From Prorocentrum cordatum (lineage: Eukaryota > Sar > Dinophyceae > Prorocentrales > Prorocentraceae): a stretch of 64,000 bases of DNA. The stretch is from assembly GCA_963575745.1 (NCBI GenBank), contig CAUYUJ010008113.1, positions 886,320 to 950,319 on the forward strand, written 5' to 3'. The translations under genes and the position numbers were made by a program. The number at the start of each line of letters is the position of its first letter. The first letter of the stretch is position 1. The notes beneath the pieces were generated by a model. It had not been told where the DNA came from and did not search any database. It worked only from the letters and a program-made list of their open reading frames with translations. Positions 1 to 10,587 of this stretch are shown here, in pieces.

Positions 1-256
1 CGCGCGGACGGGGGTCCGTCCGACGGCCACGCGGGCAAGCGGCTCGCGCCGTCCCCTCTGAGGGCAGGAGGGCAACAAAACGGGGGCGGATGCGACTGAC
101 TACGCGTGACCCGCCGAGACCCGGGAGCGGTGAAGGCGCGGGAGCAAGGAAAACGAGAGATACGAATTCACCAATGTGGCTTGCGTAAAAAGATCTTATT
201 TGGTTCACAATTTGTGTTCGGGACGCTCCTGGCTGCCGGTTCCTGTGAGATTTATC
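1..256. other. GC-rich stretch, nothing identified
   Basis: No repeat structure, conserved protein signature or RNA gene was recognised here. It leads into short TCGGGTTCC-like repeats at about 250-320. Confidence 0.5.
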
Positions 257-545
257 GGGTTACTCGGGTTCCTCGGGCTCCACGGGTTCCCCGGGTTCTT
301 CGGGTTCTTAGGGTTCCTCGGAGCTCCCAAGCACCGCCAAGCAATGCCAAGCAATGCCAAGCAATGCAAAACAATGCCAAGCAACGCCAAGCAATGCCAA
401 GCAATGCCAAGCAACGCCAAGCAATGCCAAGTAACGCCAAGCAGCGCGAAGCAATGCAAAGCAACGCAGAGCAACGCAGAGCCATGCGCAGCAATGCCAA
501 ACAATGCCAAGTGATGCCAAGCAATGCCAAACGATGCGCCAATCG
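250..545. repeat. Short TCGGGTTCC repeats, then 10-bp AAGCAATGCC array
   Basis: From about 250 to 320 the sequence iterates TCGGGTTCC/TCGGGCTCC. From about 330 to 540 it iterates AAGCAATGCC with AAGCAACGCC variants, close to one helical turn per unit. Open frames on both strands across it (Asn-Ala-Lys-Gln or Cys-Leu-Ala-Leu peptides) simply translate the 10-bp unit and are not genes. Confidence 0.9.
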
Positions 546-960
546 ATGCGCCCATGCGGTCGGCTTTTCCCTACTTGGGGTCGCCGATTGCATGCTGTCC
601 TCTCCTGGCCTGAACCGCCAGCACTGGCGCATGCTGTTGAGCAGGCCGAGATGTTCTGAGCCTTCAGGCTGACGCGGAGCCACATGCGCTCATTCCTCCC
701 AGCCGCGCTCGCGCACGCCGCGGGCACGGCTGAACGGCCCCTGCCGACCTCCCGCCATGACAGCGAAAACTTCAAGCGACTCGTCCCATCATGCTTGCAC
801 TCATCCGCGGCACGGCCTGCACTGCCGCCTCGACACCACCACTCTCGCGTTGTCCAGTCCGCCAAAGCTCCTCCTCGCAAGGCAGCACTCGCCATCGGGG
901 GTGACGTGCACCAGCGGTCCATTGTTCGGGCCCGTCGGGTTGCCCATCTCGCGCGCGGCG
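546..960. other. Non-repetitive gap between two arrays
   Basis: About 400 bases of mixed-composition GC-rich DNA. Open frames cross it on both strands, but none has a credible coding composition or known motif. Confidence 0.4.
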
Positions 961-2115
961 TCTGGCCGACTCCCCGATCGACCCCCCGATTCCCGGACTT
1001 CCCGTTTCCCCGACTCCCAAACTCCCCGACTCGCCGACTCCCCGACTTTCCGACTCCCCAACTCTCCGACGCCCCGACTGGCCAACCGACCCCCGACTGA
1101 CCGACTCCCCGACCACCCGATTTCCCGACTGGCCGACTGGCCGACTCCCCAACCCCCCCACCACCTGACCTCCCCACTGGCCGACGACCCGACTGGCCGA
1201 CTCCCCGACTCACCGAGTGGCTGATTCCCCGACTGGCCGACTCCCTGGCTACCCGACCCCCCGACTCCCTGACTCCCCGGCCGACTGCTGATTCCCCGAT
1301 GTCAGACCTCCCGACTGGCCGACTGGCCGACCCCACGACTCCCCGACGCCCCGACTGAAAGATTCACCGACTCCCCGACTCCCCCACTGGCCGACTCCCC
1401 CCGACTGGCCGACTCCCCGAATGACCAACTCCCAACTTCCCGACTGCCCGACTGGCCGACAGGCCGAGTCCCCGACCCCCCGACCCCCCGACCCCCCGTA
1501 TCCCCGAGTCCTCGACTCCCCGACACCCCGACTCCCCGACTCCACGACTCCCAGACGCCTCGACGCCCCGACGCCCCGACGCGCCGACTCCCCGACTTCC
1601 CCTACTCTCCGACTGGCCGACCCCCCGACTCCCCGACTGGCCGACGCCCCGACTCCCAGAGTGGTGGACCCCCGACTCCCCGACCCCCCGACTCTCCAAC
1701 TCCCTGACTCCCCGAGTGGCCGACTGGCCGACTCCCCGACTCTCCGACTGGCCGACCCCCCGACTCCCCGACTGGCCGACTCCCCGACTCCTAGAGTGGT
1801 GGACTCCCCGACTCACCGACTCCTCGACTGGCCGACCCCCCGACTCCCCGACCCCCCGACTCTCCAACTCCCTGACTCCCCGAATGGCCGACTGGCCGAC
1901 TTCCCGACTGGCCGACCCCCCTGACTTCCCGACTCCCCGACTGGCCTACTCCCTGACTCCCCGAATGGCCGACTGGCCGACTTCCCGACTGGCCGACTCC
2001 CCGACCCGACTCCCCGACTCTGGCCGATTGGCCGACTGGCCGACTCCCCGACTGGCCGACCCCCCTGACTTCCCGACTCCCCGACTGGCCTACTCCCCGA
2101 CTCCCCGGCCCCCCT
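960..2115. repeat. 8-bp CCGACTCC/CCGACTGG tandem array
   Basis: Over 1.1 kb the sequence is built from CCGACTCC, CCGACTGG and CCGACCCC units with a period of about 8 bp. Because three units make 24 bases, frames stay open for over 150 codons (Pro-Asp-Ser-Pro-Thr-type on plus, Gly-Ser-Arg-Gly-Val-type on minus), and these are artefacts. Confidence 0.9.
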
Positions 2116-2501
2116 AAGGCCCGATGGGCAATCGGAAATCTGAGTCTGGTACCTCAAACATGTTCCTACTCCCCCGGGGAGGCAAAAAACGACGAAACAA
2201 ATCTTCAGAACCCCTTTGCTCCATGTTGACCGACCCACACCGCAGGGCTGGCGCCCAGCCCGAGGTTTCTGAGCCATGATGAAAGCAGAAATGCGACATA
2301 GCTCTCTGGCCCACAACCCAAGCATCCCGGAGCCAAACTCGGTGCCGGGCCGGAGATCTCTGACCCGCAAAAAGAAGCATCTGACAACGTACATGCACGA
2401 GGGGACGGATGGCTCGCCCAGGGCAGAGCTGGGGGACGCGAGGAAGGAACCAACAGACCCGTCCCAAACGAAGGAGGTCCCGCCCTCGTCCCTTGCTTGG
2501 G
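2116..2501. other. Intergenic DNA with CACAACCCAAGCATCC motif
   Basis: No gene seen. A motif like CACAACCCAAGCATCC at about 2,312 recurs several times at 3,070-3,270 and, degenerate, near 40,880, so it belongs to a low-copy dispersed repeat. Confidence 0.4.
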
Positions 2502-2727
2502 CGCCCGAGTTATCCGGGGTAACTCGGGTCCGGGGTAACTCGGGTTTGGATTCCCGAGAAAGGAACCCGAGTTATCCCTGACCCGAGTTACCCCTGATGA
2601 TTCGGGGCTCTGGACGCCCGAGTTATCCGGGGTAACTCGGGTCCGGGGTAACTCGGGTTTGGATTCCCGAGAAAGGAACCCGAGTTATCCCTGACCCGAG
2701 TTACCCCTGATGATTCGGGGCTCTGAC
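2502..2727. repeat. 113-bp duplication made of CCCGAGTTA palindromes
   Basis: Two head-to-tail copies, 2,502-2,614 and 2,615-2,727, look identical by eye apart from the last two bases. Inside each copy CCCGAGTTA faces TAACTCGGG across a 7-base spacer, and further CCCGAGTTA words follow, so each unit can form hairpins. Confidence 0.9.
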
Positions 2728-3275
2728 TTGCCGCGTCGGTCGGCTCCTCCCGTCGAATCCCCCACGCTCTCCCCTCGAACGAGTCGCGCTCTTCCCCCCG
2801 AGCCGCTCGCCGAGCCGAAGCGGACGAGGGGCGCATGGGCACCCCCAGGACTGCAAACGCACGAGGGATCAGAGAAACCCGACCAAGGTTGAGGTGGCGA
2901 GGGCGGGAGGGAGGTAGCCGCCCTACCCACCCTTGTGGGCGAGTCGGCTGGCTCCCTCCCTCCAGCCCCCCTCGCCTCGTCCTCGGTCGAATCGTTCGCC
3001 CCCCCCCCCCCCCCGCCTCCCTTCGCCCCGCCGAGCAGAACGAGGGGAACACGTTTAGCGCCCCTTTGGCCCACAAGCCCAAGCATCCGAGAAGCGGAAG
3101 GGGCCTTTGATCCGCGACCAACTTACGGCGAAAACGGAGGATGTCTCTGACACACGACCCAAGCGTCCGAGAGGACTCTGACCCACAACCCATGCACAGC
3201 GGCGAGCCTGAGGCCCCGAACGCACAACCCAAGCGTAAGAGAGGTCTCAGACCCACAACCCAGGCATCACCGACT
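2728..3275. repeat. Poly-C tract and degenerate ACCCAAGC repeats
   Basis: A C-run lies at about 3,000-3,014. From about 3,060 to 3,275 a degenerate unit of roughly 35-60 bp containing CACAACCCAAGC followed by a CCGAGAG-like word recurs four times. No gene is supported. Confidence 0.5.
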
Positions 3276-3643
3276 TCCATCCATCCATCCATCCATCCAT
3301 CCATCCATCCATACATACATACATACATACATGCATGCATGCATGCATGCATGCATACATACATACATACATACATACATACATACATACATACATACAT
3401 ACATACATACATACATACAATCAGACAAGCATACAAGCATACATGTGTGCATGCATGCATGTATACACACATGTACACATACATGCATACATGCATGCAT
3501 GCATGCATACGTGCATATATGCATACATGCATACATGCATAAATACATGCATACATACATGTATACATGCATACATGCATACACACCTACCTACCTACCT
3601 ACCTACCTACCTACTTACTTACCTACCTACCTACCTACCTACC

Positions 3644-3675
<32 letters not shown>

Positions 3676-3830
3676 GACATGCATGCATGCATGCATGCAT
3701 GAATCCATATATGCCTGCAAGCAGACATACGACTGCACATAAAGAGAGAGAGAGAGAGATAATGATCTGATACGGGGGGAGAGCGAGAGAGAGAGAGAGA
3801 GTGAGAGAGAGAGAGAGAGAAAGATCGCCT
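3276..3830. repeat. CATC, CATA, CATG and CTAC/CTTAC microsatellite, then GA tracts
   Basis: Tetranucleotide repeats run in order CATC, CATA, CATG, CATA, CTAC and CTTA from about 3,279 to 3,700. GA-rich tracts follow at about 3,740-3,825. His-Thr-Tyr-Ile and Met-Tyr-Val-Cys frames on the two strands are translated microsatellite. Confidence 0.95.
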
Positions 3831-3889
3831 CCTCCATCCTCCCCCGCCTCCCACTCATCCTCCTGCTGCGCCATTCCTCTTTCTTATAA

Positions 3890-4430
3890 ATAACTCATCC
3901 CTGTCGCACCCTCAGACGTTTCTGCAGGGCGGGCCGGGCGCTTCGCTTGAGACGTCCTCGCCATGTATGATCCTGAATCTTGATATTTGCAAGAACTTCA
4001 CGGATGGAAGGCGGGTGCCTTTCAAAACGTGGCTCTCGCCTGAGCGCCTTTCAAAACATTCGTCTTGAAGGTTTGCAACCGCTTCACTCATGGAGGGCCG
4101 GTCGTTTCGAAATGTGGCTGTCACCTCAGCGCTGCGCACATGCGTCTTAAAAAAGTTGTAGAAGCTTTACGGATGGAGGGCGGGCGATGTTCAACATGTA
4201 AATCTCGCTTTAGCGCCGCGCACGTTCGTTTCCAAAGTTTGCAACAACTTCACGGATGGAGGACGGGTGATTTTCAAAACGTGGCTCTCGCCTGAGCGCC
4301 GCAAACATTCGTCTTAAAGGTTTGCAACCGTTTCACTCGTAGAGGGCCAGTTGGTTTCAGAACGTGGCTGGGTCTCAGCGCCGCGCACATGCGTTTTGAA
4401 AGTCTGTTATAGTTTCAAGGACTCGCATGG
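3890..4430. repeat. About 83-bp satellite, copy 1
   Basis: Six degenerate units of about 83 bp share the order CACGGATGGAGGGCGGG, then TTTTCAAAACGTGGCTCTCG, then CCTGAGCGCCGCGCAC. A unique leader containing TGTCGCACCC and GCAGGGCGGG precedes the array. Leader and array both recur at 42,697-43,060 in the same orientation, so this is a dispersed compound repeat and not a locally expanded array. Confidence 0.85.
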
Positions 4431-5383
4431 TCCAAAGTCCCAGGAATTGTGTTGGGGCACGTTCTAGGATTATCGAGACGCAACAGTCGCATTGATCGCA
4501 GCGTTGAAGTCCCAGGAACGGTCTTGGCACGAGTATGGATTCTCAGACGGTTGTCTTCTAATGTGCCACTTCTCGCAATGACCATGAATGCTTCCAGCGA
4601 CCTATGGAGAGGGAATGTGAAAAGAGGATTTACTGCAACATCGTTGATGCGTCTTCAGTTTACACTGGTCCCTTTCTTCCTCCTCCTACTCCTCCTCGTC
4701 CTCCTCGTATTCCTCCTCCTACCTCTCCCGCCCTCCCGTCCCTGCTCCTACCTCTCCGATCTGCGCCTCAAAGAGAACGTGTCGTCTAGACGACGGCACT
4801 CTAAGGCTCCTGCGTGAACTCATTGAACGCGCGCGCGGCAACCAACGAAAAGGCAACACCCCCTTCAAAGCCAACCAAAGCCGTGGATCACCACAGCATG
4901 GCTCCTCACTCGTGATCGGCCTCTCGTCCCTGATCAGCGATAACCCAGAAACGTCCTGCCAGATCCCCGAAATACACGACATGCCCGCTTCATCCGCGTC
5001 CAGACTGGCCCTCCAAAGAAGAGAGGATCGAGTCGGGTGCGCCGAAGAAAAGGGGGGGCCCTGAAGAAGAGGGGCGGCGCACCATGGCCCGGGGTATGGG
5101 TGCGGGACAGCGGACATGAAGTGGTATCATGGCCCCAGCCATGGTATCCACATACAGTGGAGGCCAGTCCACAAGAAACCTTCCACAAGAACCCAACCCT
5201 GAGACCCCAGGACGTCCATTGATTTTTGGAGTGGGGACGTCACGCTTTCCATCGCAAAACCATCGAAACCGGAGAAACCCAGGGCACCCTGGAGGCAAGC
5301 AGGGTGCTTCCTGGCATGGGTCTCCCCTGCAGCCCCAACCCTCAACCCCCCTCGACGCCTGGTGGCTTTCAGGGGCTAGAGCC
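4431..5383. other. Mixed-composition stretch, no gene found
   Basis: Includes a short CTC-rich tract at about 4,675-4,740. Overlapping open frames exist on both strands, but none shows a recognisable domain or splice-site pair I would trust. Confidence 0.4.
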
Positions 5384-5512
5384 TGGGCCTCTGGCGGCCG
5401 CTCGGAGCGATGCGGGCAGCCCCGGGAAGCTGCATCGACGAGGCGCAGCTGCTGGAAGGCGTCCCGAAGATAGAAAAGCCCCCAGCGGTACCAGCGAGAA
5501 CTTCCGCCGTCC
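5384..5512 (+). repeat. Dispersed repeat family R, copy 1
   Basis: A block of about 130 bp centred on GAGGCGCAGCTGCTGGA is shared with 7,309-7,440 and 28,050-28,180, all in the same orientation. Similarity continues upstream (a CCGCTCGGAGC-like word) and downstream (AAAGCC, then a GCGAGAAC/GCGAAAAC-like word). Confidence 0.65.
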
Positions 5513-6425
5513 CTCCCCCTCCCAGTCCTCGCTTCCCCCCAGTTCTCAACTCCCCTCTTGGACGCCCCCGAGCTGTCTGGTAGCTCAGCGAGGCGGCGAG
5601 ACCCCCGGGCGAACGCGCCGAGCACGGCCCCGAGCCCACCCGGCGACGACGTGCGGAGCGAGCCGAGGCCTCTGCTTATCTTCTCCTTCTTGGCCATGGG
5701 GCTGCGCCTGGAGCGCATACCAGGGCTTCCTCGCTCTCACCTGCATCACTTGCTCCTTCTCTCACAATCCGTCTCCCTCCCCATCGCCTCCCCCTCCTCC
5801 CCCACCCCTCCCTCCCCAGACCCCCCCGCGTGTTGAAGAAATCACGACGTGAGAATTTGTCCCTCTTTTCGGCCTCCGGGAGCCCTTACTGGGCCCCACA
5901 AGGCAGAGGCGCAGCGTCTAGAATCTAGCCTTTAGAGGCCAGGTTCCTATCCAGCCACTGCGACTCTGGTTTCTGGGGCGCCCCTGGCTTCTGGGGGAAG
6001 GCGCCCGAAACTCCAGGATGCAATGGATATACCGAACTATTCATATACAAATGGATATGAATAGTACGTGCACACACACACACACACATACATACACCTC
6101 GTGCACGCATCCGTTTCCTGCCTCCAGGGGCCTTGCCGCTCGCACTGGCGGGCAGGGATCATTGCAGAGCAAAGGCTCAAGCTCCGATGCTGTGGTGGTC
6201 GGGGTCATCACTAGAAGCCGTGTGGCGCGCACGTGAGCGACGGAAGGGAGCCAGCGTGCCCCCGCGCCGTGCTCTTCCAGCCGCTTGCCGGCGTGGCAGC
6301 AACCTCTGACGAGCTGACATGCACGCACAGCGTGTCTGTGCGCCTCGCGCGCCCACACCTCTCTGGGGCGGCCGCGGCGGCGGATCGACGGTGGATCTCG
6401 AAGCTCTACGCTTCGAAACCCCACC
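5513..6425. other. Mixed stretch with CA tract
   Basis: Pyrimidine-rich DNA at about 5,760-5,830 and a short (CA)n at about 6,070-6,090. No coding or RNA gene recognised. Confidence 0.4.
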
Positions 6426-6615
6426 GGGAGGCCTGGAAGGAAGGGAGGAGGGGGCCGGCCGATGACCTAACCCTCGCGCTGTGGGCAGCCCTGCATATGC
6501 CGGCACCCCCCGCACAACCGGCAAGGTTAGGTTATCCTGGGGGGGGGTGAGGGGGGGCAAGCCCGACAACCTGGGTTTTCGCCCGACCCTAAAAAAAAAC
6601 AGTCCCCCAGGACAC
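6426..6615 (+). repeat. Dispersed element D, copy 1
   Basis: About 190 bp beginning GGGGGCCGGCCGATGACC and ending at an A-run followed by CAG and CCAGGA-like sequence. A direct copy lies at 9,020-9,212. Shared internal words include GCAGCCCTGC and CACAACCGGCAAGG. The A-run end hints at a retroposed short element, but no clear A or B box was found. Confidence 0.65.
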
Positions 6616-6749
6616 GTTCGCTCCATGGCGATCGGAGGAGCGCCAACCACCCAGCAGCGCGCCTCCGCTCCAGGAGGACGAGCACGCCCAGAGGAGGGGA
6701 GCAGCCCGTCGTGGACGGAGACCGTGCTGAGGGTCAACGTTAAAGAGGG

Positions 6750-6925
6750 GCTGGAATGAAGTCGGGCGTGTCCCCCTACAGGGGGATTTTGGGAGAAGAA
6801 TAAAACATATCCAAACAAAACCCCCCAAATACTAAAAAGTAGTCAAAAATCGTCCCCGTACCATCTTTTGACTATTTTTTGATGTTCCTCCTGTAGAGGG
6901 ACAGGCCCGCCTGAACGTTAGGGCG
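6750..6925. mobile_element. Small terminal-inverted-repeat element (MITE-like)
   Basis: Left arm GTCGGGCGTGTCCCCCTACA at about 6,761-6,780 is mirrored by TGTAGAGGGACAGGCCCGCC at about 6,892-6,911. Between them, AGTAGTCAAAA and TTTTGACTA form an inner hairpin in AT-rich DNA. AACGTTA followed by a GAGGGGCTGG-like word occurs on both outer flanks, possibly a target-site relic. A right-half copy lies at 39,793-39,893. Confidence 0.65.
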
Positions 6926-7308
6926 GGGCTGGCTCAGGAGCTCAGGGGGGGCCTCCTCTCGCCCCACACTCGCCACCCCCCCCCGTCACCCATCTCCTGG
7001 CTGCCCCCCAGGGTGGCCGGAGGCCCAAAAACGACCAGCGGCGTCCAAAAGCAGTCCCTCCTTCTCTGTCCTTCAGGGGCATCGAGAGACAGGGGCCGAA
7101 TGGCTCTGGGAAGGGAACGCCGGCCTGGAATCGGCGATACATCGCAGATGGATCGGCGAGAGGCTCCCGACGTTGACCCCCACGCTCCTGGACGGGGTGG
7201 GCCATTGTGCCCCTATCGGCGATCAGTAGGCGATTGGGGGTCGATGCGTTTCCCCCCGGAACCTATCCCCCCATAACGTTGCCCCTTGCCTCTCGGGTCG
7301 TAACTCTG
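6926..7308. other. Mixed GC-rich stretch
   Basis: Short C-runs near 6,970. No gene, RNA or repeat boundary recognised between the TIR element and repeat R. Confidence 0.4.
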
Positions 7309-7440
7309 CTCTCCAGCCGCCGTTCGGAGCATTTCGGGCACCGCCGGAACGCTCTCGGCGGGAAGCAGCTGCTGCAGAGCACCCCAGACTGGAAAGCCGC
7401 TGGGGACCGGCGAAAACGCATGAAAATCTTAGCGGTGCCC
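7309..7440 (+). repeat. Dispersed repeat family R, copy 2
   Basis: Shares GCAGCTGCTG, the CTCGGCGGGA-type word before it, AAAGCCGC and GGCGAAAAC with the copies at 5,384 and 28,050. Confidence 0.7.
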
Positions 7441-7469
7441 CTGACGTGGCCCCTGGAGGGGGAGGCAGA

Positions 7470-7805
7470 GGAAGGTGATGAGGAGGGAGGAGGAGGAGGA
7501 GGAGGAGGAGGAGGAGGACGACGAGGAGGAGGACGAGGAGGAGGAGGAGGAGGAGGAGGAGGAGGAGGAGGAGGAGGAGGGGAGGAGGGGGAGGGGGAGG
7601 AGGAGGAGGAGGAGGAGGAGGAGGAGGAGGAGGAGGAGGAGGAGGAAAGGAGGAGGAGGAAAAGGAGGAGGAGGAGGGAGGAGGCGGAGGAGGAGGAGGA
7701 GAGGAGGAGGAGGAGGAGCAGGAGGAGGAGGGAGGAGGGAGGAGGAGGAGAGGAGGGAGGAGGACGAGAGAGGAGGGAGGAGGAGAGGAGGAGGAGGAGA
7801 AAAGA
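7470..7805. repeat. GGA/GAG trinucleotide tract
   Basis: About 330 bp of almost pure GGA/GAG on the plus strand. Poly-Glu, poly-Gly, poly-Arg and poly-Ser frames are all open through it and have no coding support. Confidence 0.95.
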
Positions 7806-8680
7806 AACGAGGACGGGGAAGGCCATCCCCCACCGTACCGTTGCCCCTGGCCCCTGCCAGCCGACAGGCCGCGGCCGCCCGCGGCGCGCCGCCTCGCGTC
7901 GCCGGGCGCCCGAAAAGCCGCGACCGCAAAACGCGCGCGCCGGCCTCGCGCGCGCGTTCCCTCGCGGCGCGGTAGGGGGCGCGGCGCTGGCGCGGAGCCG
8001 ATGTCCGCACAGGGAGGGCGGAGGGGCCGGACGGAGGGGGGGGCTGGAGTAGAACTGTAGAAGTAGGAGGGGGGAGGGGGGAGCGGAGGGGAGGGGGGAG
8101 GAGGGAAGGGGGTTGGAGGGAGGGGGGTTGGAGTACGAGTAGAAGAGCCAGTGGCGATGCAAGTGATGACGCAACATTCGAAGCCCGTGGCCCCTCTGAG
8201 CCTTCTCGGCTCGGCCGAAGACTTTAGGGGCTAAAGCTTGATAACTTGCTGTTGCTCGAGGGGGTCAAGACGCAGGAGACCTGGCCAGAGGGAAGGACGC
8301 AGGGAAAGGCCCCGACGAGGGGGAGGGGGGGGCAATTAAGGCAAACCCGGGGGAGGGGAGATGGGGCAGGGATGGTGGGCAGAAGGGCGAAGGCGAAAAG
8401 GGGGAGAGGGCAACCTAGGCGCGCTCGCGTCGTATGCGTGGCGCTATACCCCACCCGATCATCTACCACTGCGAAAGGCCCTTCTTTAGTTTTGAGTCGC
8501 GCAGCCGGATGCCGAAGAGGGCAATGACAAAAAAATGTGATGCATCGGTTTGCAAAGCACGTCGTAGGAGAATCCGGTAAAACGTAACATGGCACGGTGG
8601 AGTTATCAATCAGCCGTCGCAGGCCAGAACATTGCGCATCGTTGACGAGCACAAATAGCAGTGCGGCAGCGGGAAAAGAA
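7806..8680. other. GC-rich then purine-rich stretch
   Basis: Very CpG-rich at about 7,860-7,980, then G-rich purine DNA to about 8,120. The remainder is mixed, with no supported gene. Confidence 0.4.
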
Positions 8681-8682
8681 CA

Positions 8683-8985
8683 CGAGATGGCGGTGATGCC
8701 TCTTGTACGGAGGGCGGTGCCGCGGCGCCTTGCGCGCCAGGTTCCCGCCACTCCCAGAAACTTGCTGCCCCGGGACGGCGGGCGGGTTGTTCAAACCGGC
8801 GCCCCCAAACCCCCATTGCAACAGACGTCTGGCAAAGGGAAAAGATGCATGAACGTGTTGGCACACGGGGGCGCATCTTCGGCGATCCTTAGCAGCGGTG
8901 CGACGGCGATGAAAAAGGGTACGAGATGGCGGCAATGCCTCTTGCACTGGTGGCGGCGCCGCGGAACCCTGCGCGCAAGAGACCG
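8683..8985. repeat. 238-bp spaced duplication
   Basis: ACGAGATGGCGGTGATGCCT at about 8,683 recurs as ACGAGATGGCGGCAATGCCT at about 8,921 with matching CCGCGGNNCC and TGCGCGC words after it. Between them lies a block (8,788-8,880) containing GCAACAGACGTCTGGCAAAG that recurs at about 12,413-12,500. Confidence 0.7.
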
Positions 8986-9019
8986 TTTTTTCGGGGGGAA
9001 TCGGCGATGGCCCAGGTTC

Positions 9020-9212
9020 TCCAAGGGGGAGGATGATGATGGGGGCCGGCCGATAACCTAACCTGTGCGCCGTGGACAGCCCTGCGCATGCCCGCGCCCC
9101 CCCGACCGCGACCTGCACAACCGGCAAGGTGAGGGAAAGGGCGGGGCAAGCCCCATATAACCCGGGTCATCGCCGGACCCCCCCAAAAAAACAGCCTCCA
9201 GGAACGCCGGAG
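9020..9212 (+). repeat. Dispersed element D, copy 2
   Basis: Direct copy of 6,426-6,615: GGGGGCCGGCCGATAACC, GGACAGCCCTGCGCATGCC, CACAACCGGCAAGGTGAG, then an A-run and CAGCCTCCAGGA. The two copies differ at scattered bases and small indels. Confidence 0.65.
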
Positions 9213-10587
9213 GTGGGGCGGCGGAGCCTGGGCCCCTGCCGACGCTGCGAGCGCCGGGCCCGCCCGGCCTCGCCCGGGCACCGCCGGCCCGACGCGGGCT
9301 GCGGCCGTCCCCGGGGATTTGGCGCCCCAGTTGCTGGCTCTGCACCGCGGCTTTTGCCCACGCCGCACATCCCGCGCGCGCGAGGGCAGACGGGATGCCG
9401 TTCGGAGGCCCTCCCTACTCGGGGGCCACTGTGGAGCGCCGCCTGGGACGCGACACAAGGCAATCGGCAGTGGCCCCTGAGCGGGGGGGTATTCCAGACG
9501 GCCGAACAAGGGAAGGGCCAATCCCCAGCTCTAATGGAGCTCCCACAAGCTCGACCCCCATCCCCACCGCAGGGACCCTCGCCCACCGCGGCGGCCGCAG
9601 GCTTCCCAGCGAGCGAACGCGGGATCGGGGGGGGGCCCAGGCGCGGGAAGTTTTGAACCAACCCAGCCCTGGGCCGACCGCGCGGCGAAGGCAGGGCGCG
9701 GTTCGCGGAGCCGTGAGGGCGAGACCCCGGCGGCCATCGGTGGCCACCCGCCCATCGGCGGGGCCCCCGCCGAGGTCCCAGCCGAATCTGGCCACGCCGC
9801 GCAAAGCGCCGGTGCCGCGTCTCGCGGCGCCGCGAGGGCGAGACCCCACCGCCGCTGGGGCCCGCGACCAACTGGACGCGGCACGCGGAGCCGCGCAAGT
9901 AAGAACGCGGAGCCCGCTAGGTTCGCCGCGCCGCTGTCCCGGCGCTGATCCCCTCCCTTCCGGGATTCCTTTGCGGCCTGCCGGCCGCTGGCCCTCGGCG
10001 AGTCCGTCGGCGGCGGAGCTGCCGGCAGAGCTACCGGCGAAATTGCCGGCGAGGCTGCCGGCGGGGCCGCGGGCCGCCCGCTGTCGGCGCGGCCATCGAC
10101 GAAGCTGTCGGCGAGCGCGGTCTCCGAGCACGCCGCGCCCCCGGCGCGGTCCGATCAGCGCGCGGCCGCCCTCCGGCTGCCCCTCGCCGCCGATGGCGCC
10201 CCCATCCGCGTCGCGGCTCCGCGCCCGCGCGCGAGCGTTGATCCCGCCCCGAAGGGTCGAATGGAACCTCGCTGCCGCCGCCCGTATATCGGAGGCGCGC
10301 GTCTATGCGCTGACCCGTTCGGCCGTTTTTCTTCTCTGAAGCGCGCGGGCCAAAACGGCGCTGGCGCAGATGCCGGCAGGGGGCGCGAACACCGCGCGCC
10401 CCGTCTGGGGCGCGTTCGGGCAGGCGCGGACATGGCCCCAGCGGCCCAAGCGGCCATGGTCTTGGCGCCGTCTCTAGGCGAGCGCCGCCTCGCGCCGACG
10501 CCGCGAATGCGCGAAAAATTCTAGGGGGCAGACTTCGACGCTGCTCGGCTTGCAGTGGCGAGGAGAGGCCTGGGGCCAGCCCGTTGC
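9213..10587. repeat. CpG-rich DNA with about 119-bp repeats
   Basis: GCCGTGAGGGCGAGACCCCG at about 9,709 recurs as GCCGCGAGGGCGAGACCCCA at about 9,828. GCCGGCGA-type 12-bp repeats occupy about 10,015-10,070. Open frames are long on both strands because stop codons are rare in such DNA. I accept none as a gene. Confidence 0.5.

Noticed and set aside
3279-3850. Long frames of Met-Tyr-Val-Cys and His-Thr-Tyr-Ile
   Set aside because: Direct translation of CATA/CTAC microsatellites. The same occurs at 35.3-35.8 and 38.9-39.1 kb.
7470-7805. Poly-Glu, poly-Ser and poly-Gly frames (also at 28.5-28.9, 42.5-42.7, 49.3-49.7 and 55.7-56.0 kb)
   Set aside because: Every frame of a trinucleotide tract is open; there is no flanking domain, and the opposite strand is equally open.
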